64,000 nucleotides of DNA from Pseudomonas svalbardensis (lineage in GTDB: Bacteria; Pseudomonadota; Gammaproteobacteria; Pseudomonadales; Pseudomonadaceae): positions 1,985,001 to 2,049,000 of the forward strand of contig NZ_CP125619.1 in assembly GCF_030053115.1 (NCBI RefSeq), written 5' to 3'. The notes beneath the pieces were generated by a model. That model worked only from the letters and a program-made list of their open reading frames with translations, had not been told where the DNA came from and searched no databases. Positions 46,857 through 55,585 of this stretch are shown here, piece by piece (positions within the stretch are counted from its first letter, which is position 1; every line of letters starts with the position of its first letter). The translations under genes were made by a program, and so were the position numbers.

Positions 46857-47897
46857 TCAGGAATCCCGCTCACTCTCATACCGATCGAGCGTATCCCGCG
46901 CAATCTCCCGCCCCAGCGCGATCAATTCCGGCGCCTTGTAAAACTCGAAAAACCGGCACACTCGCTTTGGCACGTTGATCAAAATATCCGGCGGATAACC
47001 GGCGATCTTGTACTGCGACAATGAGGTTTGCATCACCTCGAAACTCTGGTTGATCAGGTCCAGCAAAGACGCCGGTCCGACGTTGTCGATGATGAACGAA
47101 CCGGTGGCGGACTTCGGCGCGCCGTCGCGTTCAGGGGCGGCGGCCGGCTGCTGGGCTTTGGGTTCGGCGGATTCGATCCACGGGTTGATCTCGGCCGCTT
47201 CTGCCATCAACGCTTCCTTTTCCAGCAGCAGCAATTGTTCCGCCTGTTTGCGGCGAAATGGCAATTTTGAACCGAGCGAGTTGATCAGGCTGTCGAAACG
47301 GCTCTTGAACGCCGCCGGGCGCTGGATCACCGGCAATTGATAGTGGCGCTGGTTGGTGGAGTTGAGGTTGACCGCGATGATCAGGTCGCAATGACTCGAC
47401 ACCACCGGCACGATCGGTAAAGGGTTGAGGATGCCGCCGTCCACCAGCATGCGGTTGCCTTGCATCACCGGGGTGAACAGGCTGGGAATCGCCGCCGAGG
47501 CGCGCATGGCTTGGTGCAGGCAGCCTTCCTGGAACCAGATTTCCTGTTGGTTGGTCAGGTCAGTGGCCACCGCCGTGTAGGGGATGCGCAGGTCCTCGAT
47601 ATTGATCTCGCCGACGATCTTGCGGATCTGCCCGAAAACCTTCTCTCCGCGAATCGCGCCCAGACGAAAACTGACGTCCACCAGACGCAAGACGTCGAGG
47701 TAATCCAGGCTTTCGATCCAGTTGCGATATTCGTCGAGTTTGCCGGCGGCATAGATCCCGCCGACCACCGCGCCCATGGAGCATCCGGCGATGCAGGCGA
47801 TGTCATAGCCACGCCGTTCGATCTCTTCAATGACCCCGATATGGGCGTAGCCCCGGGCCCCACCTGAGCCCAGCACCAGCGCGACACGCTTTTTCAT
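46857..47897 (-). CDS. Patatin-like phospholipase/esterase (RssA/YchK type)
   Basis: 346-residue protein. The N-terminal 200 residues form a patatin domain with oxyanion loop LVLGSGGARGYAHIGV, the nucleophile serine in GCSMG and the catalytic Asp in VDGGILNPLP. The C-terminal 130 residues are Ala/Glu-rich and then contain a conserved-looking IAGYPPDILINVPKRVCRFF. No signal peptide, so it is cytoplasmic. Start at 47897 follows GAGGGCGATT; 54 more codons upstream are open but not typical. The natural lipid substrate is unknown. Confidence 0.87.
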   Translation of the reverse strand: MKKRVALVLGSGGARGYAHIGVIEEIERRGYDIACIAGCSMGAVVGGIYAAGKLDEYRNWIESLDYLDVLRLVDVSFRLGAIRGEKVFGQIRKIVGEINIEDLRIPYTAVATDLTNQQEIWFQEGCLHQAMRASAAIPSLFTPVMQGNRMLVDGGILNPLPIVPVVSSHCDLIIAVNLNSTNQRHYQLPVIQRPAAFKSRFDSLINSLGSKLPFRRKQAEQLLLLEKEALMAEAAEINPWIESAEPKAQQPAAAPERDGAPKSATGSFIIDNVGPASLLDLINQSFEVMQTSLSQYKIAGYPPDILINVPKRVCRFFEFYKAPELIALGREIARDTLDRYESERDS

Positions 47898-48119
47898 GAA
47901 TCGCCCTCGTCTGACAAGGTTCAACAATGCACCCATCGAGGGGCGCGCTTCAATCGCTAAGGTCGTTCCGCGAGGCGAGGGCGTCGTTTTTTCGACACTC
48001 TTTGGCGGCAGATGGGTATTCTCGCGAGCGCTAGAGTTTCCGAGGCGGGAGCAAGGCACTTTTCACGCGCCAGACCGTCTTAACTGCACGACTGTTTACC
48101 TATCTTTGAGGTGTGAATA

Positions 48120-48398
48120 ATGAAAGCCTGGATCTGTGTGCCTTTGATTGCCCTGGCACTTGCCGGTTGTGCCGGCAAAACCGCTTACCGTGACAGCTGC
48201 GGTAGCGGGATCGATGCTGCGTGGCGTGAACTGGATCTGGCGAAGGCTGAAGGTTTTGCCGGAACTGTCAGCTATTCCAAGGCCCTGTCGCTGCTGACCG
48301 GCGCCAAGACTCAGCAGCAATTCGAAGCGTTCGAAGGCTGCACCAAGAAGGCCGAGAAGGCGCGTTTTTATATTCGTGAATCGCGCGCGGGGCGCTGA
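48120..48398 (+). CDS. Small putative lipoprotein
   Basis: 92-residue protein starting MKAWICVPLIALALAGCAGK, with a lipobox LAGC (Cys17). The mature part is helical and contains two cysteines (DSCGSG and FEGCTK) and an Arg/Lys-rich end. ATG follows TTGAGGTGTGAATA. I recognise no function; similar short lipoproteins are common in pseudomonads. Confidence 0.8.
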   Translation: MKAWICVPLIALALAGCAGKTAYRDSCGSGIDAAWRELDLAKAEGFAGTVSYSKALSLLTGAKTQQQFEAFEGCTKKAEKARFYIRESRAGR

Positions 48399-48416
48399 AA
48401 GCAGCTCTAAGCTCTA

Positions 48417-48468
48417 AGCTGCAAGCAATAAGTCGGTCGCCCCGGATTTCGGCTGACGGCTTGCAGCT
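48417..48468. repeat. Inverted repeat between lipoprotein and CHAD genes
   Basis: Arms AGCTGCAAGC (48417-48426) and GCTTGCAGCT (48459-48468), with a 32-base spacer. It resembles the dispersed AAGCTGCAAGC elements of pseudomonads and may form a weak terminator. Confidence 0.6.
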
Positions 48469-48487
48469 GTTTACGGAGTAATACCCC

Positions 48488-49246
48488 ATGATTAACCGGT
48501 TGGTGGCTCATGTACTGGGCCTGGAAGTCCGTTTGCTGGCCTGTCAGGCACGCTTGAGTGCGCGCACCGACCCTGAAGCGCTGCACGATCTGCGTACCAC
48601 GGTTCGCCGCTTGCGCAGTCTGCTGCGGCCATTGCGCGGTTTGCCCGGGGTCGAACAGCTGGAAGCGGCGGCGTCCCGGGTCGGCGACTTGACCACACCG
48701 TTGCGCGATCGCGAAGTGCTGGCGGCCTACCTGCTCGAGCATGATCAACCCGAGGCTGCCCATCGGCGTATGGCGCAAATGGCCGAGGCTTACCCGGCGG
48801 TCGCGACGAGTCCTGAAGTGGCGCAGTTGCTGATGATCCTCGACGCCTTCCCGCGTTTTCTGCGGGCCTCCCAGCGTCAGGGCTTGCTCAAGGGCTTGCG
48901 TCAAAGCATCGAACAACGTTTGGCCAAACAGTGGAAAAAACTCGACAAAGCCCTGCACGATCCAGCGCATGATCGCCACCGTTTGCGCCTGTTGATCAAG
49001 CGTGTGCGCTATGGCATCGAAGCCTATCCCGAACTGGATCGACTGCCGAAAGCGGCGATGCCGTGCTTGAAATCCGCGCAAGGTGCATTGGGCGATTGGC
49101 ACGATTGCTTGCAATGGCTGGCCATAGCTGAGAAGGAAACCGATTTGCAGCCCTGCGTCGCGGCCTGGAAAACCGCCATGGCCAAGGCCGAAGGCCGCGC
49201 CGACCGCGTCCTCGACAAATTCAGCGCTGCTTGCTTCAAATCCTGA
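48488..49246 (+). CDS. CHAD-domain protein
   Basis: 252-residue, all-helical protein with the pattern of the conserved histidine alpha-helical domain: DPEALHDLRTTVRRLRSLL near the start, LHDPAHDRHRLRLLIKRVRY in the second half, and LGDWHDCLQWL near the end. CHAD domains bind polyphosphate through their basic surfaces (family knowledge). No CYTH domain is attached. ATG follows CGGAGTAATACCCC. Confidence 0.88.
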   Translation: MINRLVAHVLGLEVRLLACQARLSARTDPEALHDLRTTVRRLRSLLRPLRGLPGVEQLEAAASRVGDLTTPLRDREVLAAYLLEHDQPEAAHRRMAQMAEAYPAVATSPEVAQLLMILDAFPRFLRASQRQGLLKGLRQSIEQRLAKQWKKLDKALHDPAHDRHRLRLLIKRVRYGIEAYPELDRLPKAAMPCLKSAQGALGDWHDCLQWLAIAEKETDLQPCVAAWKTAMAKAEGRADRVLDKFSAACFKS

Positions 49247-49268
49247 AACCACCACAAGACAGATCTAT

Positions 49269-49398
49269 GTAGCAGCTGCCGAAGGCTGCGTTCGGCTGCG
49301 CAGCAGTCGCTAATCTGGTTATCTCGGTGATAGCTGTAAAATCGCATGCAGGTTTTACGACTGCTTCGCAGCCGAACGCAGCCTTCGGCAGTTGCTAC
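49269..49398. repeat. Inverted repeat with 32-base arms
   Basis: Arms at 49269-49300 and 49367-49398 are complementary at 31 of 32 positions; the core is GCCGAAGGCTGCGTTCGGCT. The same core appears singly at 28981-29004. It lies between the CHAD and thioesterase genes. Confidence 0.88.
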
Positions 49399-49512
49399 AG
49401 GGATGGCGGTACTATCCGGCTCATCTGTCAGTGCTTTTGGCCGGAATAAGCGCTGTGCCATCCTCGCGGGCTGGTTAAGATCCCTTCATCCTTTTCCCGC
49501 ACCGAGGTTTCC

Positions 49513-50310
49513 ATGCGCTTTTCCGATCTGCTCGACGCTGTCCGCAGCCAGCCGCTGGAGCTGTCTATCCCGGCCGAATGGGCTCAGGGGCGTGCCAGTT
49601 TCGGTGGCCTGGTGGCCGCCTTGCAGTACGAAGCCATGCGCGCAAAAGTCCCGGCGGATCGTCCGGTGCGCTCGCTGGCGATCACCTTTGTCGGCCCGGT
49701 CGAGCCTGAAGTGCCGGTCAGTTTTGAAGTCGATGTGTTGCGCGAAGGCAAAGCGGTCAGCCAGGTGCTGGGCCGGGCGATGCAGAAGGGCCAGGTGGTG
49801 ACATTGGTCCAGGGCAGCTTCGGCGCCTCGCGACCGTCGGAAGTGGCGGTGATCGCCGAACCGGCGCCCGAGATGAAGCACTGGGACGACTGTCAGGAAC
49901 TGCCTTACATCAAAGGAGTGACTCCGGAGTTCATGCGGCATCTGGCGATGCGCTGGAGTGTCGGCGGTCTGCCGTTCACCGGCAACAAATCCCGCGAGAT
50001 GGGCGGCTGGGTGCGCTTGCGTGGGGACGTGAAGGAAGAGGCAGTCAGCGAGTCGCATATCCTGGCGCTGGTCGACGCCTGGCCACCGGCGCTGTTGCCG
50101 CACCTGAAAAAACCGGCGATGGGCAGCACGCTGACCTGGACCATTGAATTCGTCCAGCCGTTGCTTGAGCTGAGCACGCTGGACTGGTGCAAATACCTCG
50201 TCGAGATCGAGCATGCCGCTGACGGCTACGGCCATGCGGCCGCGAAGTTGTGGAGCGCGGACGGTCAGTTGATTGCCATGAGCCGGCAGACGGTGACGAT
50301 TTTCGCCTGA
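49513..50310 (+). CDS. Acyl-CoA thioesterase-like double-hotdog protein
   Basis: 265-residue protein. Two hotdog halves are visible: the N-terminal WAQGRASFGGLVAALQYEAM with LAITFVGPVEPEVPV, and the C-terminal SHILALVDAWPPALLPHL with ADGYGHAAAKLWSADGQLIA. This matches the TesB-like/4HBT_3 thioesterase family, which hydrolyses acyl-CoA. ATG follows GAGGTTTCC. Its stop codon is immediately followed by that of a convergent small gene. Confidence 0.85.
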   Translation: MRFSDLLDAVRSQPLELSIPAEWAQGRASFGGLVAALQYEAMRAKVPADRPVRSLAITFVGPVEPEVPVSFEVDVLREGKAVSQVLGRAMQKGQVVTLVQGSFGASRPSEVAVIAEPAPEMKHWDDCQELPYIKGVTPEFMRHLAMRWSVGGLPFTGNKSREMGGWVRLRGDVKEEAVSESHILALVDAWPPALLPHLKKPAMGSTLTWTIEFVQPLLELSTLDWCKYLVEIEHAADGYGHAAAKLWSADGQLIAMSRQTVTIFA

Positions 50311-50553
50311 TCAGTGACGACGGTGGCGCTCACGGTGACCGTGGCGTTGCAGGCCGAGCGCTGCGAGCAGGCCGATCACACCGATCGCGACATTTGCGAA
50401 GCTCAGACTGAATACCCCCGAGACAATCAGCAGAAACGCCACGATGAACAGTGGCACGGCAATCAGGTGCAGCACCAGATTGGTCGGGTGCTGGTGATTG
50501 TTCGGGGGCGCTCGCCATTGCCAGGCGGGCAGGTTGGGGTGACGTTTGCCCAT
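50311..50553 (-). CDS. Small membrane protein, Mpo1-like (DUF962-related)
   Basis: 80-residue protein with two hydrophobic segments (LVLHLIAVPLFIVAFLLIVSG and NVAIGVIGLLAALGL). The stretch HQHPTNLVLHLIAVPL has the H-P-x-N-x3-H-x3-P-L spacing of the Mpo1/DUF962 family, in which the histidines hold a metal. The rest is too short for a full Mpo1 and ends in a His/Arg-rich tail. Start at 50553 follows AAGGATTACCATC. Confidence 0.65.
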   Translation of the reverse strand: MGKRHPNLPAWQWRAPPNNHQHPTNLVLHLIAVPLFIVAFLLIVSGVFSLSFANVAIGVIGLLAALGLQRHGHRERHRRH

Positions 50554-50681
50554 GATGGTAATCCTTGTTCGTTGAGGCTCTTGAACAAAGAATAGGCCGG
50601 GCCAAACCAGTCGGCGAATCAAGGCTGGCTATCGAAGCGATAGGTGTCATGTTTGGAATTGATGTTGAACGGGCTGACGCC

Positions 50682-50774
50682 TTCGCGAGCAGGCTCGCTC
50701 CCACAGTGGATCTCGTTTGTACCAAAAATTAATGGTCACTGAGGATCACATGTGGGAGCGAGCCTGCTCGCGAA
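50682..50774. repeat. REP pair (inverted) between two minus-strand genes
   Basis: 24-base arms at 50682-50705 and 50751-50774, perfect inverted copies with core GCGAGCAGGCTCGCTCCCAC and a 45-base spacer. Same element as at 43261-43322. Confidence 0.92.
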
Positions 50775-50781
50775 GGGGTCC

Positions 50782-52263
50782 TTACAGTTTGAGCTGACCG
50801 ATAGCCTTGCTCAATTCCCCCGCCAACGCTGCCAGTTCATGGCTGGTGGTCGCCGAATCCACCGTCTGCTGCACGGTGGTCTCGGTGACGTCGCGAATAC
50901 TCACCACCGCCCGATTCATCTCTTCCGCCACGTGGCTCTGCTGCTCGGCCGCCACGGCGATCTGTGTGTTGCTTTCCCGCATCTGCGCCACTGCGCTGGT
51001 GATTTCCGCCAAGGATGCGCCGGCCTCCTGAGCTTGCTGCACGCAATCGTCGGCCTTGAACGAGCTTTCCTGCATGAAATCCACCGCGTCCCGAGTACCG
51101 GCCTGCAACGCGGAAACCATGATTGTGATCTCGTCAGTGGAGGTCTGGACACGTTTGGCCAGGTTGCGCACTTCATCGGCGACCACCGCAAACCCGCGCC
51201 CCATTTCACCGGCACGGGCCGCTTCAATCGCTGCGTTCAGCGCCAGCAGATTGGTCTGCTCGGCGATGCTGTGAATCACACTGACTACGCCGTTGATCTT
51301 CTGACTGTCCTCGGCCAGACGCTGAATCATCTCGGCAGTCTGCTGCACCCCGCTGGACAAACCGGCAATCGACTTCTGCACCCGACTGACCACTTCCTGC
51401 CCGCTGCCGGCCAGGGTGTCGGCGGTTTGCGAGAGGTCGCGGGTGGCGCCGGCGTGCTGGGCTATGTGATAGACCGTGGCAGTCATTTCGTTGATCGCCG
51501 TGGCGGCCTGATCGGTTTCGCTTTGCTGGCCGAGCATGCCGTGACGCACCTCGTTCATGCTCGACGCCAGCCGTGCCGCGCCGACATCCAGTTGCCGGGC
51601 GGTGCTGGCAACGGTGTTGACCACTCGCTGGTAACCGGCCTGCATGGCGTTGAAGGCATTGGCCATCTGCCCGACTTCATCCGTGCAGGCCAGCGGCACA
51701 CGGGCTGACAGGTCACCGGTTTTCTCGACGTGAAGCATCACGTCCTTCAGCGTATTGAGCTGGCTGAGCAGGAAGCGGATCAACAATTGCGAAGCGCCGA
51801 GCATCGCCAGCATCAGGATCGCCACCGCCACCGCATAGTTGGGAAAACGCTCGCCAAAGACCTGGGTCAGGCTCGGGCCATGGGCAATCACTGCGACCTG
51901 GTTGCCATCCGTGCGCGTAAACACTTCGGCGCCCATCAACGGGTTGTCGCCGAACAGCGGCATGGCATTGATTCCGACCCAGCCGTTGGTATCGGCCAGT
52001 TCCAGAACCGGCTGCCCGTTCAGCAACGGTGCCTGCCCGCGACTGAAAGTCAGCACGTTTTCGGCTTTGGGGAGCGGTTGCCCGGCAGGCCAGGCGTTGA
52101 GCAGTCGCGCCTGGGCTTGTGCCGATGCCTGATAAGCATGGCTGCGGGCCTGTTGTTCGAGCTGTACGGCATACAACACCAGCAACAAGGTCGTGACGAA
52201 GGCGACGGCATTGACCGCCCAGAATTTGTATTTCAGCGAGATATTGCTAAGCCAGGCACCCAT
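50782..52263 (-). CDS. Methyl-accepting chemotaxis protein
   Basis: 493-residue receptor: membrane segment at about 15-38, a periplasmic sensor of only about 115 residues, second segment at about 151-172 ([20 protein letters not shown]), HAMP domain, then the signalling domain with the hairpin tip [20 protein letters not shown] and [12 protein letters not shown]. The short sensor has no domain I can name. It ends without a CheR-binding pentapeptide. Start [15 protein letters not shown] at 52263 is chosen over 52299. Confidence 0.92.
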   Translation of the reverse strand: MGAWLSNISLKYKFWAVNAVAFVTTLLLVLYAVQLEQQARSHAYQASAQAQARLLNAWPAGQPLPKAENVLTFSRGQAPLLNGQPVLELADTNGWVGINAMPLFGDNPLMGAEVFTRTDGNQVAVIAHGPSLTQVFGERFPNYAVAVAILMLAMLGASQLLIRFLLSQLNTLKDVMLHVEKTGDLSARVPLACTDEVGQMANAFNAMQAGYQRVVNTVASTARQLDVGAARLASSMNEVRHGMLGQQSETDQAATAINEMTATVYHIAQHAGATRDLSQTADTLAGSGQEVVSRVQKSIAGLSSGVQQTAEMIQRLAEDSQKINGVVSVIHSIAEQTNLLALNAAIEAARAGEMGRGFAVVADEVRNLAKRVQTSTDEITIMVSALQAGTRDAVDFMQESSFKADDCVQQAQEAGASLAEITSAVAQMRESNTQIAVAAEQQSHVAEEMNRAVVSIRDVTETTVQQTVDSATTSHELAALAGELSKAIGQLKL

Positions 52264-52441
52264 GGAGGTCTTCTCTGATAGCGGAAACAGTTTCGGCAAG
52301 GTGCCAGTATTGTGCCGCTACTCAGGGCGCCGGATCTTGATGTGTGTCAACATTCCCGGCCATGCTCGCGCACAGGAATTGCGGGGCGTAATGCGCTATC
52401 CTTCGCGCCTTCAAAATTCCCTCGCTACAGGATTCCGCCCC

Positions 52442-52972
52442 ATGAAAGCCGCACTCGTCGAACTCATCAGCAAAATAAGCTCCGGGTGCATGAGCGATGA
52501 CGAAATCCTGAAAGTCGCTGACGAAGCGGCCCAGGCCTACGCCGATCCCGAGGCTTTTCTGACGGCCAATCCGGATATCAACTACGACGACACGTTTCCG
52601 ATTCCGCTGGGCGAGTGGGTCGTCGTCGGCAGTCTTCCGGAAACCGTGCTGTTCCAGGCCGACACCTACATGGACCTGTTCGCCCAGATCGTTTCCTCGT
52701 TCGGGCCCGGCGTTGATTTCAATATCAAACCCAAGCAACTGGCCAAGACTGAAGCCCTCACCGCACTCAATCGCATTCAGGTGCAGATGGGCAGCATGAA
52801 CAAGGAAAACGGCGGTTACACGCTGATGAACTTCAGTCAGTTGCTTGACGACGAACTGCAAGTGGTGCTGGTCTACGGCAACGACGTGCCGCGCGTACTC
52901 GAGTTGTGCGCCAAAGTCGGCATCGCTGCCGCACCCTCGCTGGAAGCCCTCAAAATTGCCATCCACGTTTAA
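52442..52972 (+). CDS. Conserved hypothetical protein
   Basis: 176-residue soluble protein without signal peptide, starting MKAALVELISKISSGCMSDD. It is acidic with mixed alpha/beta character. I do not recognise a domain. ATG at 52442 follows CAGGATTCCGCCCC; the frame is open upstream to 52193 but that part overlaps the divergent chemoreceptor promoter and start. It stands alone between the chemoreceptor and a PLDc_N-type gene. Confidence 0.75.
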   Translation: MKAALVELISKISSGCMSDDEILKVADEAAQAYADPEAFLTANPDINYDDTFPIPLGEWVVVGSLPETVLFQADTYMDLFAQIVSSFGPGVDFNIKPKQLAKTEALTALNRIQVQMGSMNKENGGYTLMNFSQLLDDELQVVLVYGNDVPRVLELCAKVGIAAAPSLEALKIAIHV

Positions 52973-53036
52973 AAAGCGGAACCCTCGCAAGGCCCGGCTA
53001 TCCTAAGAGTGCAAACCACTCTTAGGGAGCAACACC

Positions 53037-53228
53037 ATGGGTTCCACGTTCAACGGTCTGATTGGCCTGATTATTCTTGCCTTGGATATCTGGGCAATCA
53101 TCAACGTGCTCAAAAGTGGTGCCGACACAGGGATGAAAATCATCTGGGTGCTGCTGATCCTGCTGCTGCCGGTGCTGGGTCTGATCATCTGGGCCATCGC
53201 CGGGCCACGAGGCAATGTAAGGATCTGA
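53037..53228 (+). CDS. PLDc_N-domain small membrane protein
   Basis: 63-residue protein of two membrane spans: LIGLIILALDIWAIINVLKS and IIWVLLILLLPVLGLIIWAI, ending AGPRGNVRI. The D-x-W-A-I-x-N-V and P-x-x-G-x-I-x-W-x-x-x-G-P pattern is that of the phospholipase-D nuclease N-terminal (PLDc_N) family of small membrane proteins. No nuclease domain is attached. ATG follows AGGGAGCAACACC. Confidence 0.85.
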   Translation: MGSTFNGLIGLIILALDIWAIINVLKSGADTGMKIIWVLLILLLPVLGLIIWAIAGPRGNVRI

Positions 53229-53364
53229 CAGTCCGCTGGACGGTTCGACCTGTCATGTTCCGCAACGTAGAATTTGAGCCTTTCCCGGGGCAATCGAGCT
53301 GATCGATTGGCCATCATGGGCGGGTAACCGTCCGTTGCCACCCGCATTCATCGGAGCACTTCCC

Positions 53365-54240
53365 ATGAGCAACACCCCGCCCAGCGAGTATCTGGAAACT
53401 CTCTACGAAGGTTACGGCCAGCGTTTTCGCATGGAAAAACTGCTGCACGAAGTGCGCACCGAACACCAACACCTGGTGATTTTCGAGAACCCGCGCATGG
53501 GCCGCGTCATGGCGCTGGACGGCGTGATCCAGACCACCGAAGCCGACGAATTCATCTACCACGAGATGTTGACCCACGTGCCGATCCTGGCGCATGGCAC
53601 CGCCAAGCGCGTACTGATCATCGGTGGCGGCGACGGCGGCATGCTGCGTGAAGTGGCCAAGCACCGCAGCATCGAGCACATCACCATGGTCGAGATTGAC
53701 GGCGCCGTGGTCGACATGTGCAAGGAATTCCTGCCGAACCACTCCAAGGGTGCGTTCGCTGATCCACGCCTGAACCTGGTGATCGACGACGGCATGCGTT
53801 TCGTCGCCACCACCACCGAAAAATTCGACGTGATCATTTCCGATTCCACCGACCCGATCGGCCCGGGCGAAGTGCTGTTCTCGGAAAACTTCTACCAGGC
53901 CTGCCGTCGCTGCCTGAACGAAGGCGGCATCCTGGTGACCCAGAACGGTACGCCGTTCATGCAAATCGAAGAAGTCAAAACCACCGCCGGGCGCCTGCGC
54001 AGCCTGTTCCCGGACTGGCACTTCTATCAGGCGGCCGTGCCGACTTACATCGGCGGTGCCATGACCTTCGCCTGGGGCGCGACCAATACCGCTTATCGCA
54101 AATTGTCCCGCGAAACCCTGCAGCAGCGCTTCGCCGGTAGCGGCATCATCACCCGCTACTACAACCCGGAAATCCACATCGGCGCGTTCGCCTTGCCGCA
54201 ATACGTCCTGCAGGCTGTGAACAAACCTAGCAACGACTGA
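53365..54240 (+). CDS. speE: Spermidine synthase
   Basis: 291-residue aminopropyltransferase that makes spermidine from putrescine and decarboxylated S-adenosylmethionine. Motifs: YHEMLTHVP, the cofactor site [31 protein letters not shown], and the catalytic Asp in [11 protein letters not shown]. The full-length bacterial layout is present. ATG at 53365 follows CGGAGCACTTCCC; an upstream frame to 53335 has no support. It ends at a strong terminator. Confidence 0.95.
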   Translation: MSNTPPSEYLETLYEGYGQRFRMEKLLHEVRTEHQHLVIFENPRMGRVMALDGVIQTTEADEFIYHEMLTHVPILAHGTAKRVLIIGGGDGGMLREVAKHRSIEHITMVEIDGAVVDMCKEFLPNHSKGAFADPRLNLVIDDGMRFVATTTEKFDVIISDSTDPIGPGEVLFSENFYQACRRCLNEGGILVTQNGTPFMQIEEVKTTAGRLRSLFPDWHFYQAAVPTYIGGAMTFAWGATNTAYRKLSRETLQQRFAGSGIITRYYNPEIHIGAFALPQYVLQAVNKPSND

Positions 54241-54255
54241 TATCGAGCAAGCCAG

Positions 54256-54306
54256 AAAGGGCCCTCTCAGGTTGTGTGAAAACACACCGCAGTCGGCCCT
54301 TTTTTC
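54256..54306 (+). terminator. Terminator of speE
   Basis: Outer stem AAAGGGCC/GGCCCTTT (54256-54263 and 54295-54302), with an inner hairpin GTGTG-AAAA-CACAC (54274-54287), followed by T run. Confidence 0.8.
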
Positions 54307-54403
54307 ATGCTTCACTTATAGAAGGTCCGGTTGAACGATTGGCCGGGGAAGAATGTCGAGATACATGTAAGCCCATCCATGGGTTTTATCGAGGAGGCAC
54401 CTG

Positions 54404-54637
54404 ATGCAAAAGTGGAAAGTCACTTTCGTTGATGATCACGGTGAACAAGCTGACGAGGTGTTCGAGAGCGATGAATGCCCGAACAACGAACAAGCCGCGA
54501 AGCTCATTCGCGCCCGGTGTCTGCCTGTGGCTGCCGAACTGGACCTCAACGATCTGGAAGGGCGCACCGATGATCCGACTGTCAAAAGTCTGAAGTCCCA
54601 GTACAGCATTGAAATCCTCAGCATCACGCCAATCTGA
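54404..54637 (+). CDS. Small hypothetical protein
   Basis: 77-residue soluble protein, acidic, starting MQKWKVTFVDDHGEQADEV. No domain is recognised. ATG follows GAGGAGGCACCTG, one of the strongest ribosome sites in the region, and the codon use is normal, so it is probably translated. It is monocistronic, after the speE terminator. Confidence 0.75.
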   Translation: MQKWKVTFVDDHGEQADEVFESDECPNNEQAAKLIRARCLPVAAELDLNDLEGRTDDPTVKSLKSQYSIEILSITPI

Positions 54638-54850
54638 ACATCTCCTGTCACATTCCTAACCAGGCCTTGGCAGCGGCTCTATCTTGAGGCTACTCTGCAA
54701 TCGAGATCAGCGAACGGATCGCTAAGGTCTGGTCTTGTCAGCTACATGCTTGCTTCCCACCGGCAACGTTGTTGCCGCATCACTCGCCCCATTCGGTTGC
54801 GAGTGCCGGGAATACGGAAAGTCTATCCATCAGTCTGAGGGGGACGTTTC

Positions 54851-55192
54851 ATGAGCACAGCCTATCAAGAAGACATCAGCACCAGCGTCTTGCGCCGTAT
54901 GAAAGAAGGCGGCTTCGACTTTTCACGATTCCATCCCATCGAGTTCTACGCCATTTTCCCGGACGAGGAGCGGGCGCGCAGGGCGGCAGGGCATTACTGC
55001 GGTGAATCCTTGAATGCACAAATCAGCGTGCGCGACGACGGCGCGTGGTACCTGGAACTGAGCAAAGTGATGTACGCCACTTATGACGGCATCGGCGATT
55101 TTGAGCAGGATTTCGAGGCGGTGGTCGAGCCTTTGGGCGGCATCATCGAAGGATGGGGCGTCAAGCAGGAGGTACGAGGGCGACTCGCATAA
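54851..55192 (+). CDS. RraB-like protein (RNase E inhibitor family)
   Basis: 113-residue protein. FDFSRFHPIEFYAIFPDEERARRAAGHY and the C-terminal GGIIEGWGV follow the RraB pattern (an H-x-I-x-x-x-x-F segment, then a final D/E-G-W-G). E. coli RraB inhibits RNase E. The acidic tail of E. coli RraB is missing here, so activity on RNase E is uncertain. ATG follows GAGGGGGACGTTTC. Confidence 0.65.
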   Translation: MSTAYQEDISTSVLRRMKEGGFDFSRFHPIEFYAIFPDEERARRAAGHYCGESLNAQISVRDDGAWYLELSKVMYATYDGIGDFEQDFEAVVEPLGGIIEGWGVKQEVRGRLA

Positions 55193-55585
55193 CTTATGAA
55201 CAGTGACAACACTCAGCAACGGCTGACCTCAGGGTTGGCCGTTTTCGTTTGTCGGGTTTGGAAATCGTGTTTTTGATTCATAACGTTTCAAAAACGCAAA
55301 AAAAAGCCGCCTAAACAAGCGGCTAAAGGGAAATTCGTCAAGATTTTCAGCGAATGCGCGGATTATCCGCATCGACTCCCGGGCAGTGAAATCAACTCTG
55401 GCTATGCTGGTGATAGGCGACAACATTGCTTCGCAATGAAGCGGGGGCGATCAGGTGGGGGCATTTACCGCACAGGATTGGTGCGGTTCGTGCAATGCGA
55501 TTATCCAACTGATTGATATCAAAGCGTTTATGCCGATGGCACGGGCTTTGCGAAGCCCAGATGTCCGGGTGACAAGGAGTACGGC
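55193..55585. other. 393-base gap with a minus-strand terminator; candidate small RNA
   Basis: No convincing gene. A stem AGCCGC/GCGGCT (about 55304-55325) is preceded by a run of eight A, so read on the minus strand it is a terminator with U8. No minus-strand gene lies upstream of it (the next gene is on the plus strand), so a short minus-strand RNA starting around 55400-55560 is possible. Its promoter was not identified. Confidence 0.4.
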
